From the NCBI RefSeq assembly GCF_014805625.2, contig NW_023998422.1:3778551-3842550 (forward strand): a stretch of DNA of 64,000 bases. Direction: 5' to 3'. The translations under genes were made by a program, and so were the position numbers. Source of the stretch: Glossina fuscipes (Eukaryota > Arthropoda > Insecta > Diptera > Glossinidae). The notes under the pieces are model-generated. The model had not been told where the DNA came from. It did no database searches and was given only the letters and a program-made list of their open reading frames with translations. Shown piece after piece: positions 11,076 through 23,321 of this stretch. The number at the start of each line of letters is the position of its first letter. Within the stretch, counting starts at the first letter, position 1.

Positions 11076-12015
11076 ATTTAAGTTTTTGTTTGTTTTTTTT
11101 TTGTTTGTCTTTTTCAAGATAAAAGTGATGTTCCTCTAAGCCTAATAACTAATAGGTAAAATTTAACAGATCTTGTCGAATCTACTGTTCAAAAATTGAA
11201 TATTACTTAGGCTGACTGGCTCGCTCGCAATGCGCCAAGGCTTCTGTTACGATGAAAACTGATCGCAACAGTCACTTACTCAATAATATAATATCCGTTT
11301 ACTTTACAGGAAGTGATCATCGGGCAAAGATATGATGGATTGGAGATTGGAGAAATTTACCTCTTCGATACAACTTTGTCTTTCTTACTTTCTATAGTCC
11401 TTCCAAAATTCCTTATTCTGGTAGTAACTTGTTCATGTTACAATTGTTTACACTTAAATTACAGCAATTGGATGATAGCAATGTAGAGTATGCGGTTGCT
11501 TTTGAATTGCACGATACATTGTGCATGCTAGGTATTTAACACTTTAACATACGCCATTAAGCTATGTTTACTATGCACTTGCACAATTTAATTTGCATAC
11601 GAATCGTACAATTGACTTTCTTCTCTGTATTGGGTAGACTAAACAGCAAAACGTTTCCTCATGGACGTCTATTATTCCCTACTCAATTACTTTGTGAATT
11701 CGATTTTTCATTCAATAGCCTCCTTCGGTGAACAACTTTTTCCTTTTAAGGGAAAGCAATCATTAATTTGAAAAAGTTTTATTACCATTGCTCGCAGCAG
11801 CAACACCTTTGGGCAGACAAATGGCTTGGTTTCACTTTTTTCCTTTATGTTAAATTCCATTCACCATAAAATTACGAGTTTGCCGTCATCTAACAAGTAT
11901 AATCGTTGCTTCTTATTCGGCTTCCTACTTGCATTATCTTGTAAAAGGTATTTTAACACTATAGTGATGCATGGCCGACCATTAACTACCCTATACCGCC
12001 CTACAATTTAAAAAA
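11076..12015. other. No gene seen
   Basis: AT-rich sequence without long or domain-bearing frames. I see no mobile-element signature apart from a possible decayed extension of the preceding family A copy. Confidence 0.4.
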
Positions 12016-12342
12016 AATGTCTCTTCAAAATGAGGCGTTGTACGGCACGTGGTCGAATAAGAGGTAAGTCGCGAATAATTTTTAATAGCATTCGTCCTTG
12101 ACGATTGCGGCCTGTGGGTTGAATACAAGAAAACAAGACGGGCAGAGGGACAGACGAAATCGATTCAGAAAATCATTCTGGATTGATTCAGAAAATGATT
12201 GATTGGTTGAAAGTCATTGGTTCAGGATGTGGTTCTGAATCGATAGGTATAATAATATGTGGGCTTATCTGAAGTCATTCTAGCTGGGACAAAAATCCGC
12301 GCAAACTTAACATACCCTTGCAGCACAAGTCGTCTAGCGTGT
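12016..12342 (-). mobile_element. Family B Helentron-like element with internal foldback
   Basis: Carries the minus-strand B signature: GAGGCGTTGTACGGCACGTG, TAATAGCATTCGTCCTTG, AAACAAGACGGGCAGAGGGA, GATCGATTCAG-type motif and GCGCAAACTTAACATACCCTT. Unusually, ATCGATTCAGAA at 12159-12170 recurs inverted as TTCTGAATCGAT at 12233-12244. Confidence 0.75.
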
Positions 12343-14125
12343 AACTCGAAACACTAGAAAACCAATTGCGTCTTAAATGACTAAATATTTTAAGTACTAG
12401 CATGTAAGCAGCCTCTTATAATTTATATTAAAGACTAAATGCAAAGCGAAGGGAACTTTTCATCTGCTGATCTAAGCTTAAGTTTTAAATTAGAAATATG
12501 CACACGCTTCGGCGAAATCTCCAATTAATTCTCGTTCATAGCAAAGTGGTCAAAATGGATGGAAGGATAGACACTGAAAAGTCGACTTAAAATCCATCAC
12601 GTGAATGATACCTGAGGAGTAAATTTGTGTCTTACAAATGGGGGAAAAGAGAAACAGGTTATTATATCCGCATTTGCTTACTTAAGCGTAGCTACCACAT
12701 ACATTCACCCACACATTCTTGTATACCGCAATTCATTGTAAATTGAATAACGTATGCAATCAACTTCAAAAATGGAATCATTTCCTTTATCGAATTTATT
12801 GTTTGCTTTCGTGTATTGAATTTCATAAATGTGTTAAAAAATGCCATGTTGTCTGTCAGAAGTTGAAAATCTCTTTATTGCAATTTAATTAATTTTTTGT
12901 CATTATTTATACTTGTCCAGAACGACGAAACAAAGGAAAATTAATTAATTGTACTCGAAAGCAATCTCATCGAAACAAAAATAAGGAAAAATTCTGTCAT
13001 TTAAATATTTTAAGCTTATTCGCTATTCACGAGGAAGAACATTGAATAATGCAACATGGAATTGGGTGAAATTTAATTAACACATAGCTAGCTAGCTAAC
13101 ACATGCTAGTGCATATATATATGAAGATACAAACATACAAACATACATACATACATACATATATATGCAGGATGTCGACATTGCGAGGCCATAGCGAAAT
13201 TTATGTTAAAAAACAATGCGAAACGCAAAACGTAAACAGACATTGCTTGGTTAGTGAAACTGAAAGTTTAATTAGATTTCTATATACATAAGCACACAAT
13301 CACTAATACGGATGGGAATAGTAGATATAACATGAAAGGTTGACACAAGATGTCACACATATGCACGTACGCATGAAGGGGATTTTAAGTGGCAAACATT
13401 TGAAAATGTATGCGAAGCTCGGCAACATCCTTTTTAAACATATTTTCAGACCGTAAACAAACGATAAAGCAAGCTTTTCATGATTTTATTGAAAAAATAA
13501 ATTTCCTCTTATGTTATATTTAAAGTTTATTTTATTCTATAAATTTCTTATACGGATATTAAATTTTGTTGTTTCTTTCTTCATTACATTCTCTCTTCTC
13601 TCGTATTTTCTACACATCAAGTAGACCGGGAGTAATACAACTTTGTAAACCAGAGTTTAATAGAAGTGAAAGCAGTTTGTCGATTTTATTATTTATCGTT
13701 TGATTTCTTGGTTTCGCGGCCATTCCGGTTAAAACGTCGGAACTTCCTCTAAAGCATTACACTAAGTGGCGACCTCTTTAGCGATATATTCGCATATTCG
13801 ACAGACATACAGTGTATATATTATGGTGTTAAGTTGTAATGGCACAACTTGACAGGCAAATTACGGCAAATACATGTCGATAATGATCAAATATTATGAG
13901 GAAATCCGTCGAGAACACATGGACAGACCATAAGATAAATACTCGCCATACACCGTTCACATGTTAACCTTCAATGGTTCCTTGTGATTATCTCAGCGTC
14001 GTACGGACTTACAACTTTAGCAAAAATTCAAAAATCTTTAACTAACATATAATTGTATAATCGATCTAAAATTAGACCAAGCATGCACACGTTTAGAACG
14101 AAATGATACGCTTAATATGAATGCA
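12343..14125. other. No gene seen; simple repeats only
   Basis: AT-rich. It contains a TAGC run (about 13085-13100) and a CATA/ATAC microsatellite with TA (about 13113-13166). The short open frame over the ATAC tract is repeat-derived. Confidence 0.45.
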
Positions 14126-14345
14126 AATAAAAAGACCATAGTCGGCCACGGCCCATCATTAAATGCGCTGGAAAGTGGTCGAAAAAGTGGTCCATCTTGA
14201 ACAGAGCCCGTCCTTGTGCCCAAACTACATAAGTGTGCTTAATTTCATTAACACATCTCAGAAATTACGGGCTGTAGATTGAACACAAGACGACAAGAGG
14301 TAGAGAGCAGCGCAGATCGATTCAGAATCACTTTTGGACTAGTAA
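14126..14345 (-). mobile_element. Family B fragment
   Basis: Contains GGAAAGTGGTCGAAAAAGTG, AACAGAGCCCGTCCTTGTGCCC and GAACACAAGACGACAAGAGG, followed by the AGATCGATTCAGAATCAC motif. The end carrying GGGTATA is missing, so this is an internal fragment. Confidence 0.65.
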
Positions 14346-14552
14346 CAAGTTGGCCCAAGTTGGCCCCAGTGCTTCTGCGTATTGCAATAAGATCTCGTAC
14401 TACTGCAGAGCGTCGTGAAGAGTATAAGATTTCTTCAAAATACGTAGTCTGTCTCTTACGACTAAGCATCGCTTGCAAATCCAATTATACCTAATTTTAC
14501 AAGTCTAGTTTATATGCGACAGTATACTGAAAATTGTTCGAAGCTTTCACTC

Positions 14553-14878
14553 TTTTTATACCCTACGAAGCGTAGGATACATGCGCATATTGAATTGGTG
14601 AAGATGCATGCAACCCCCAAAATGAATCGATAAAAACTCACTTTTCATTACAAATATCAAGGTAAGCTTGTCCGTCCATCTGTTAGTATTGTTTTCTTGT
14701 GTTAAGTCTGTAGACTGTAATTTTTGAAATATTTTGGTGGTATACTAATGTGTTTGAATGCGTGTTGAATGAACGTTGAAAACGGTCTTGATCGGATCAC
14801 GTTTTCAAGCACTTCCCGCATAAAGGCTTATTTTGAAAAATCATTGCATGAATAACTGTAAGGTGGTGTAGAATGGTC
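14553..14878 (+). mobile_element. Family B Helentron-like element
   Basis: Starts TTTTTATACCCTACGAAGCG and ends AACTGTAAGGTGGTGTAGAA. Between them are AAGCTTGTCCGTCCATCTGT, TTGTTTTCTTGTGTTAAGTC and TTTTGAAAAATCATTGCATG. It lies about 210 bp from the previous copy, in the opposite orientation. Confidence 0.75.
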
Positions 14879-16499
14879 CTCGCAATCCTTTTAATTGTTA
14901 CCCAACAAAGTATAAATAATTTTACTAATAATTATTTCTGGATGTAGCAAAGCGAATAATAAAATTAGTTGAACTATAGATTGGGTAGGTAAGTAGAACA
15001 CAAACATTATGATGGTAAGAAAGTTCGTGTTAACTCACGCTCTAACGGCCTTTGAAAAACTAAATAAAATTTCTATATGAACATGAAAACAAACTTTTAA
15101 AATAATACAAATAAAATTTATTATGTGCTGTAAAGAATTGTTTTTCTAACTTTTAGTTGGATTATGTTGTGTATTTTCAAATATTTTATGAGCCATAAAA
15201 TAACGTTAGTTATTGATGCGACTTTATGTCCATTCGCTCGACATAGAAGAGAGACATGTTTAAATTATACATTACATATACATACACACATACATACATA
15301 ATATATAGTTAAGATACACATCTAACAGAGAATTTGGATTAAGCTGACATTATATAGTGCTATGAAAAGATTTATATTAGCTCGAGTTTCCATTAAAGCA
15401 TATGATCACAGGATTTATTAGACATTTAAGAAAAGTTTAATATAAACTTTGCGCAAATAATCCCCAAAAAAAATTTGTTTTTTAATTTTGAATTAAATGA
15501 AATTTTTGGTAAAATAAAGTGCAATTTAATTTACTTTATGGACAATGGATGTGCGTGTTTTGTTTAAAAGCCCTCTAAAGCTCTCTGTTTGAAAAATGAT
15601 TTCATTGTTATTACCACAAGTAAACGTTCAAAATTGTTCCTCTTCGTAATTGTTTAATGCAACTGAAATGGATTTTTGACTTTAAATAACTAATGCTTAC
15701 ATATACACATATATATGTTTATATACATATAATAAAGTAATGCCCGTATGAGTACGGCCTGGCATTTACACTTGACTGCAAAACGAGGCGAGGAGCAAGC
15801 ATGCATGACATGTGATTGCAAATTTGTAATAATTGCCTGTTAATTATGTGTTTTTGCCTGTTGTACGTCGCATAACGGCTGGCGCAACCGAATGGTTACC
15901 ATATGATTGCTATACAATGCCAGTTTCACAATAATGTACGAACAAGTTTGGGTTACAAAATGTGTACGTGCGTATATGTCCGTTAACGATGCAAAAGTCA
16001 AATTGTCATCAGGCTTATGAAAAAAGAAACATCATAAATTATGTATGAGTATGAAAGTTGATTCTCTTATAGTCTTTTATCAGCGCCTGACCATAATACA
16101 TTAGACTTAAATATTATTTAAGTGCTGATTGAAGCCAGAGTAAATAAAATCTTTTGAAATTATTAAAAGCTTAAACGTACCATTTTTGAATAATTGCAAA
16201 TTATAGTAATTTCACATTTTCAAACCTTTAAAAATCCTATATATATAGTAGAAGTAATTTCTTGAATACCATATTGTTTGTCTCGCACTGATGAGTTCAA
16301 GGTGACTTGATTTATGACGTCAGAAAAAAACTAATGACAAGTGAAACATTCTAATCGGGCCAGATGCACTATTAAATAGCCTACGCTACATTATATAGTA
16401 CAATTGTTACTTTTGCGATAGACAACAATATTTATATGTTATTTTTATATTTTAAACATTCGACCTCTTTGCAAATGAACGCATGGCTTTGACAAAAAT
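14879..16499. other. No gene seen
   Basis: AT-rich sequence with short TACA/TATA runs near 15275-15305 and 15698-15730. No domain-bearing frame, tRNA or element end was recognised. Confidence 0.4.
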
Positions 16500-16645
16500 G
16501 TACAGGCATAGCTGTCGGAGGGATGGACGGAAGGATATTCTTCGATCGATTCAGAATTCAGTATAGTAAAAGGTGGGCATATCTTAAGCCCTTCTCGGCG
16601 TCACATACGTCCGCACAAACTTAACATAATATGTAGAGAGCAATA
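16500..16645 (-). mobile_element. Family B fragment
   Basis: Retains GGATGGACGGAAGGATATTC, TTCGATCGATTCAGAATTCAG and ACGTCCGCACAAACTTAACATA. Only about 145 bp survive. Confidence 0.6.
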
Positions 16646-16731
16646 GGAAATACAATTATTTTATATTCCTCAGATTCTGTTCTGATGATCTGTAGTTTCT
16701 CGTAGTTTATTTTTTCATGAGAGAGGCATAT

Positions 16732-16955
16732 CTCTTATTACACCGATCGATATAGAATCATTCGGTCTTTATCTATTATAGTCGCAATTTATGAGATTTT
16801 CTGATGAAATTTGGTACGATGACGTCCTTTAGTCCAAAGATGAACGCCATTGAAAATAAGTCAGAACGGAGCACTTTTCAGCCGCTTTGCGTGAAAAGCT
16901 TTGTTTTGAAAAACCGTGATATGAACAAGTGCAAGGAAGCGTAAGGCGTGGATCA
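16732..16955 (+). mobile_element. Family B fragment
   Basis: Retains TTACACCGATCGATATAGAATC, GATGAAATTTGGTACGATGACG and GAACGCCATTGAAAATAAGTCAG, then TTTTGAAAAACCGTGATATGA. The GTCY tract is lost. It faces the preceding fragment in the opposite direction. Confidence 0.6.
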
Positions 16956-17254
16956 TGATCCACTATATTGTTTTCGCTTGATATTACTATTATCATTATT
17001 ATGATTATAACATATTTAGACCAAAAAGGTAAGATCTATAACTAAAATACTAACTAAACGATTAAAAAACTAATGCGAGCAAATTGTAAATTTATTAAAA
17101 AATTCCACATAAGTGATATTTTCAAAAAATTTTTCATTTGTTGCTTAAAACTGGAAAACTCGGCTAAAGAAAAAAAAGCAGGGATGTTAAGAATTTAAAA
17201 AAAAAAACACAAGTTGTACACTTTAAGCCCTACACTTTAATAAGTTTTTTTTTT

Positions 17255-17506
17255 GTGTTGTTCTACCCTACACCGCTTGGTATACTAGTGTATACCATGT
17301 TTGTCTGTCTGTCTGTCTGGCTGCCCATCTTGTTTGCCTTCGTTCAACCTATAGGCCACAACTTGGGAGACATTTCAATGAAATGTGAAACACTAAGCTG
17401 TTTAGGCCCAAGGACAAACGCTATTGAATGTATTTGGAAGCGAATCACTTTTTCGACCACTTTCCCTACAAAGCCTTATTGTGAAAAGTCGTCATATGAA
17501 TAGGGT
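17255..17506 (+). mobile_element. Family B element
   Basis: Starts CTACCCTACACCGCTTGGTATAC, then a clean GTCTGTCTGTCTGTCTG tract (about 17301-17318) and well-preserved AACCTATAGGCCACAACTTG and TTAGGCCCAAGGACAAACGC. It ends AAAAGTCGTCATATGAATAGGG. The long open frame across it carries no known domain. Confidence 0.75.
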
Positions 17507-19133
17507 AAAAAAAATTTTAAAAATTATTTTTAACGGATACAAGATTATATATTAGCCTTCACTTTCTGTCTTACTTCCAGGTATACACCGTTGTTTACAT
17601 CTATTACGTGCAGTGGACAGAGGAATATCTTTATTAATCCTATTTGTTTTGTATATTTATTATAAGCGACCATTACACGCAACAGTTAAAAACATGCAGC
17701 CGACTCTTTGCGAATACTACAAGCATTTTTAACTACACCATTTATGAATTTGTTGTTAAAAAGTTTTCTATTAAGCGTCTGAAATCGCCTTACAGTACTC
17801 TTTGCTATTGCGAACTTGTACTCGATATTTCTTTTTCTTATTCGATGTGCATTGTTCTTTATATTCTGATTTTTTCTTTTAATTTTCTTATTATAAATTT
17901 ACGACCTTGAAGTGTAACGAAACGTGAAAGTGCAAATATTTAATAAGAAAAAAAAACCCAATTATTTTTATTCGCAATTAAAACTTTACACATTTTACAC
18001 CTTTTCAACCGGTTTTCTCTTTGGTTTCCTTTTCAGATGCTCACTTTATATGTGCACATACATATAGCTTTGTACTCTCGCACCTTCCTACCTAGACAAA
18101 TATGCAAGCGAACATTATTTGCTCATACACAAAGAATTGTTTTAACAATTGCTTTCCGTGAAAAGTTTGTTTGTTTGTTTGATTTACCACTTTTTGAGGT
18201 TGCGTGCGTTTGCAAGGATCCCTTCTTTTTTTCTTTTTGTTCTCTCTTCTCTATTGTATGTCCTTTTTCTTTTTCTTGCTTTTTAGGTAGAAAGGAGTTT
18301 TGTTTGTTTTATGTATGCGGTCAGACTGTTGAATTCTCCGCCTTTCATATTCGGAGAATGGAAAATTATTTCAAAAGTAATTTATTAAATTTTCCAGTAA
18401 AACAAATAAAGAACTGAAAGGAAAATAATAAAAATTGAAATTCACATGAAAAATTAATAAAAGCGGGAAACCGACTTAGTTTACATTGACTTTACAGAAA
18501 AGCTTTCAATAAATTCTTATTAATATTTCTTGTGGGTGTAACACTTGAGGAACATTTCAAGCGAGTAACATATATTCGTGCAAAAATTGTACCTTCTCTA
18601 TTAGTATTTTTGAAGAATTGAATTGAAATGCCCACAGATGAGCTGATTTCTTCGCCTTCGTTTCATCAAAAGCTTGGTATGGTCGGAGATCTTGTATGGC
18701 CTCGAATCGTGGACATTAAACTGGACATCGCGCGTGGAGAAAAATATGAACTCAAACACTTAGCAGTGGAACGCCTTTTCGAAAGGCGTAGAGCATTGGA
18801 CAGAAGACAAATGGCTGCATAATCTTCAAAATTGAGCAGATCTGAGACCAGACCGTGAAATTATACATATAGGAAGGAGAAGAGAACTCTTTTGGGCTGC
18901 AGTGCATAGTATAACATGTAATCACATATATCCAGTAATGGCTAGTTAGTAGAAGAAGCAGATTTTTCTAGAGATGTCTGCGTCTCAGAGCTGGATATAC
19001 GATTCTAAAGCTGTCAAGCTATTAGCATCCAAAACGAACAAGATTAACCTGCTAATTCTGAACAGATTCGCTGAACGATCGCTAATCATATATTTCTGCC
19101 AAGGAGCAGTAAAATCAGTCTTGTTTTTGTGTT
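17507..19133. other. No supported gene; one unrecognised frame
   Basis: The T-rich frame at 18037-18417 looks like a pyrimidine-tract artefact. A compact frame at 18628-18822 (64 aa, charged and rich in Arg/Glu near its end, ATG at 18628) has more even composition than its surroundings. I do not recognise it, and it has neither splice context nor a signal peptide, so I do not call it a gene. Confidence 0.35.
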
Positions 19134-20125
19134 TTTTATACCCTTTACCAAAAGGTGGCGCTTACGTTTATTTTGTCAAAACATTTGTAAAGGCCAGAAG
19201 GGAACTTCAGAGGCCCCAAAAACTATCTGTATTCTTGACCAACATCAAATTCTGAGCGGATTTAAGCATGTCCATCTGTCCGGCTTTGTAATTTCTGTTG
19301 TAATCATTCTCCTGGCCTCAATAATGAAGATGTCGACTTCAAATTTAGCGGAAGTTCTTGCACGCGCGTGCACTTACGGTACCACGTAAACGGAGAACAC
19401 CTCTATTCTCTCAAAAGATATAAAAACATTTTTTTTTTTTTTTTTTTTTCTATCCGCCTGGGTGGCCGAGTAGGCAAGAGTCTCGACTAGCAACTCAGTG
19501 GTCGTGGGTTCGAATCTCAAGTGCGGTAGAGTTTTTAATAAAAATAAAGGCCGATAGCCTTAGATGCTAGTGCTTTTAAGAGTTTAGTCTTAGAATTTAT
19601 TTCTCTGGCGAAATTAATAATAATAATAATAATAATATTTTTTTTTTTTGCTCATTACTCCTAAACTGCAATAGATGGCTCTATATAAATTTGAAAATAT
19701 ATTCTACGGGTCATGTTTAGTATTTCTACAAGAATGACCATGTCTAGCCAACCATAAAGTGTATCAAAATTTAATTTTTTTTTCTTCAATACCTTTATCA
19801 CCCGCAGAAGCCAGGTCGAAAAACTTCATAAAGTTAATAAATTCCGAATGCACCTAAGTCCATCTGTCCGTCTGCACAACAGTGTAGTATCCGTGATAAA
19901 CATTTTCTCGTTCGCAAAAATGAGGATATCGCCTATAAATATGCAAAAGAATTTGAAAGTGATCTAAAACGTCAAAGGACATGCCTGCAAGGCGCACACG
20001 GTTTCAATTTTATTATTAAGATAGAAAAATCAAACGCGTCCATTCAATATTACAAGGAGTGAAAATTAAGTTCTTTTCCTTTTTTTTCTCTTTTTTATGA
20101 CAATAGTGACGATGTAGTATAAAAG
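19134..20125 (+). mobile_element. Family A DINE-1-like element interrupted by a SINE
   Basis: Starts TTTTTTATACCCTTTACC and has the block TTTTGTCAAAACATTTG...AGGGAACTTCAGAGGCCCC...CTTGACCAACATCAAATTCTGA, with a first tract CATGTCCATCTGTCCGG (about 19267-19283). After the insertion it resumes with a second tract, AAGTCCATCTGTCCGTCTGC (near 19857), and ends GACGATGTAGTATAAAAGAT. The two-tract layout matches the copies at 9091 and 36604. Without the insert it is about 800 bp. Confidence 0.75.
19450..19636 (+). mobile_element. tRNA-derived SINE
   Basis: Contains an RNA polymerase III A box, TGGCCGAGTAGG (19463-19474), and a B box, GGTTCGAATCT (19507-19517), at normal spacing. A ~100-bp non-tRNA body follows, then an (ATA)n tail (about 19613-19636). 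Flanking T-rich runs (19429-19449 and 19637-19649) could be the target duplication. The tRNA-like head recalls Leu/Ser-type tRNAs, but its acceptor arms do not pair well, so it is not a working tRNA. It sits inside the family A element. Confidence 0.7.
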
Positions 20126-20999
20126 ATATAATTTCTTACTTGTTTGATGTTCTGATATTTAAATGCAAATGCGGAACCTTTTTGTTAACTCTTTAGTAGG
20201 TCACAGAGTATATTTAATGAAATAGCAGAGTGTGGGTGGTACAGTATAAAACGACAATTTTGCAATTTTTGAGAGAAAAAAAAAAATTGCACAGTTTCTG
20301 CTTAACTTTATGGAAAATTAGCAAACGCAGATCTGTTAGAAAATTTAATTAATTTTTTGATTTATTTATTAATGAGTTAATTAATTTCATTAGAGTGAAG
20401 CGTAAAAGATTTGCGAAAACATTAGAATAAAGATAAGCACTCGTATATTAAAATAATTATTTTTACGGTTCGTATTGTGGTTCTAGTAAGTTTACAATTC
20501 ATATTGGAGAGTTTCGTTTTCACCTTTGTTTCAGAATTTAAAGTTTGACACAGAGTTACATAAACTCTGACACGCACAGGCAGAAGCATAAATTTTGTGA
20601 CGATTAAACCACCAAAAATGCTTGGGTGGGGCTGTAAGTTTCCCTATATTATCGTAGCGCGGACCATTAGGAATTCCCTTTACCGAGAGATGCGTTACGC
20701 GTTAATCTACATATTTCCCAATGAACCAATTTATTTAGATGTTTGTTTTGCGAAAACCTACTTGTCTACTCGTATTCTATTTGAGTCATTTCGCATTTGT
20801 ATTTTATTAAATTTGTGAAACGTTTGTAATACATAAAATTACTTACGCATCAAAAACTCAGTAAAGGTCTCTTTTTATGTGCACGACACGCATACACACT
20901 TACGTTGTCCGTGCCAATTTCGTACAATGCGCCCCAGCGTGGATTTATGTTTATTCAACACAGGTAAATAAATAATGGATCTGCAAGTAAATATCTCTT
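20126..20999. other. No gene seen
   Basis: AT-rich sequence without recognisable elements. The frame at 20597-20818 has no domain and no supporting signals. Confidence 0.4.
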
Positions 21000-21325
21000 T
21001 TTACATCTTGCACCGCCAGCGGAAACTGTATAATAAGTTTGTGCGAATATTTGCAACATCCAAAAGGGCTTGAGGTAGATTCATTTTTTATTACATAAAT
21101 CGATATACAATCGCTATCTGACTATATTCAAGCATGTCTGCCCCTCCGTCCGCCGGCCTGATCTTTGCCCTTATATTTTCTTGTTTAAGCTAAGAGTTCC
21201 GAAATATTTCAATAAACATTTTGTACCCTTTGGTCGAAGAGGGAGCATTGATGAATGGAGTGATTTTGACGACAGCTGGCCATATAACGCCGTATTTGAA
21301 ATCGAATAAAGACATTATAGTTGGC
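21000..21325 (+). mobile_element. Family B element
   Basis: Starts TTTACATCTTGCACCGCC, then AAGTTTGTGCGAATATTTGC, a decayed tract ATGTCTGCCCCTCCGTCCGC, TTGTTTAAGCTAAGAG, CCATATAACGCCGTATTTG. The right-end GGGTATA is not preserved. Confidence 0.65.
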
Positions 21326-22082
21326 CAAAAACTCTCATTAAATACCCTGCACTACTTCCTCTAATACATTTCTATAATAACAAAAATTTTACTTAGCTTC
21401 CGACTAAGGGCATATTTTTCTTGACAGCCTTTATACAGAAGAGGCTTCAAAACGTGGACAGACGTCATTCAAATTTTACAAAGTTAATCTTCTTGTCATA
21501 GATCTTATCTAATCTTATCATAAATAATATCAATAACAATGACACATTATTGCACAAAAGGACTTACTTCCCAAGGGCATCCTTGTACGGGTAGATTAAT
21601 AAAAAACCGATTTTTATTTCAAAGTTTTGTTATACTCACTGTGAAATGTTAAAAACGACCCGTTTTGCCATAAAAAAGCTTAGTTTTCTTGGTTTGAGTA
21701 TACGGTAGAGGGAGAAAAATATGGCCCATCCCATATAATTTTCCATGAATTTGCAAACATACAGAATAAATGTCTAGAACATGAAGGATAAGTCATACAC
21801 TTCCATGTAAATGTTTTGGGCAGAAAATAAGCCTGTGTATGACTGACTACCTTTTAGCATTTAACGATGAAAATAAATGAAGAGCAATAAAAGAATTAAT
21901 TAATTTGGACCACGAAGGCGGCCCTCATTTTTTTTCTTACGTAAGCCTTTTAATGATAATAAGCTACAATTTTGTTAAGAAAATAGATGAAGCAATGTGA
22001 TGAAGTTGTGCAATGTACTTATCTAAAGGTCGGCCTTGCTCGTTTATAATTCTTTAACTTGTTATTTGTTAATTTTTTTATA
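21326..22082. other. No gene seen; mariner target site at right edge
   Basis: AT-rich flank. The TA at 22081-22082 is the left target-site duplication of the mariner that follows. Confidence 0.5.
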
Positions 22083-22110
22083 TTAGTTTGGGGAAAAAGA
22101 AATCCATTAT
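22083..22110 (+). repeat. Mariner terminal inverted repeat, left
   Basis: 28 bp identical to the reverse complement of 23322-23349; preceded by the TA target duplication. Confidence 0.95.
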
Positions 22111-22135
22111 ATTTATATGAACTTGAGGACTTTAT

Positions 22136-23164
22136 TTAACATGCTTCGGATTGTCCGATTTGGGTCAAATATGCACCGTTTTGTTGTACGATTTGTTGCC
22201 ATTTTAAAGGTAACTTCATAATGCCTCTCTCATAGAAGTCCTGGTCTCTATTTGCAAAAAACTCTAGTAGTCGATTTTCACAATCCTCTCTAGATTCCAA
22301 TTTTTTATCATTAAAGAAATTTTGCAATGCAAGAAAAAGATGATAATCGTTTGGTGCCAAGTCCGGACTGTATGGCGGATGCATCAAAACTTCCCAACCA
22401 AGCTCCCGAAGTTTCTGGCGAGTCACTGTAGATGTGTGTGGCCTAGCGTTGTCCTGGCGAAACACGACACCTCTCCTGTTGGCCAATTTTGGCCGTTTCT
22501 GGTCAATCGCTATCTTCAAACGGTCCAGTTGTTGACAGTAGAGATCAGAATTTAGCGTTTGGCCATATGGAAGCAACTCATAATAAATAATCCCATTCCA
22601 GTCCCACCAAATGCATAGCAAAACCTTCCTGGCCGTTTGAGGTGCTTCACCGCTCTTTGACCACGATCGTTTTCGCACAGGGTTATCGTATGTGATCCAT
22701 TTCTCATCTCCAGTCACCATCCGTTTAAGAAATGGGTCTATCTCATTCCGTTTGGCCAAGGCTTCGCAGATGGAAATTCGATCCATCATGTTTTTTTCTG
22801 TTAATTGGTGTGGCACCCAAGCATCGAGCTTCTTTTTGAATCCAGCTTTGTGTAAATGGTTTAAAACTGTTTTATGGTCGATTTTTAGCCCCTGGGCGAT
22901 GTTACGACTGCTAACATGCCGGTCAACTTCGATCATTTCTCCGATTTTATCCACATTTTCGACGACCGGCCTACCTGTGCGAGATGCATCTTTAACATCA
23001 AAAATTCCTGAACGGAATCTACGAAACCAAAATTGCACATAATTGGCTGTTACAGTATCGGAACCATAAACACCATTCACAATTTTAGCCGCCTGGCTTG
23101 CATTTTCGCCTTTGTCAAAGGAAAACTGTAAAATGTACCGAATTTTCTCTTTGTTTACTTCCAT
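22136..23164 (-). CDS. Mariner transposase (342 aa, intact frame)
   Basis: Cut-and-paste DNA transposase of the mariner family, acting in the nucleus on its own inverted repeats. The ATG at 23164 (MEVNKEKIRY) gives the usual ~345-aa family length; a longer open frame reaching 23422 runs through the terminal repeat and is not used. Visible parts: first helix-turn-helix about 5-50, GRP linker at 64-66, second helix-turn-helix about 70-110, WVPHQL at 116-121, and catalytic Asp153 (TGDEKW), Asp238 (RQDNARPH) and Asp273 (YSPDLAPND). The last two are separated by 34 residues, giving DD34D. The residue before QDN is Arg237, where the copy at 48.5 kb has His, the more usual residue; this could reduce activity. 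An AATAAA overlaps the stop codon. No frameshift or stop is present. Confidence 0.95.
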   Translation of the reverse strand: MEVNKEKIRYILQFSFDKGENASQAAKIVNGVYGSDTVTANYVQFWFRRFRSGIFDVKDASRTGRPVVENVDKIGEMIEVDRHVSSRNIAQGLKIDHKTVLNHLHKAGFKKKLDAWVPHQLTEKNMMDRISICEALAKRNEIDPFLKRMVTGDEKWITYDNPVRKRSWSKSGEAPQTARKVLLCIWWDWNGIIYYELLPYGQTLNSDLYCQQLDRLKIAIDQKRPKLANRRGVVFRQDNARPHTSTVTRQKLRELGWEVLMHPPYSPDLAPNDYHLFLALQNFFNDKKLESREDCENRLLEFFANRDQDFYERGIMKLPLKWQQIVQQNGAYLTQIGQSEAC

Positions 23165-23321
23165 TCTTAACACGCTGTAACTCACAACTGAATGCACCAA
23201 ACAAAAAACAGCAAATAAATTTTTTTTACTGCGAAATGTCACCATTCCAACGAGCATAAATCTGAAATTGTTTGATCGATACTTTACGAGAAATCTATCA
23301 GTGCAGCCATCTACCGAAAAA

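Noticed and set aside
18037..18417. 126-codon plus-strand frame rich in Phe, Leu, Cys
   Set aside because: Pyrimidine-rich low-complexity DNA; no domain, no signal and no splice context.
19456..19530. A working tRNA gene
   Set aside because: A and B boxes are present, but the acceptor arms do not pair and a SINE-like body and tail follow.
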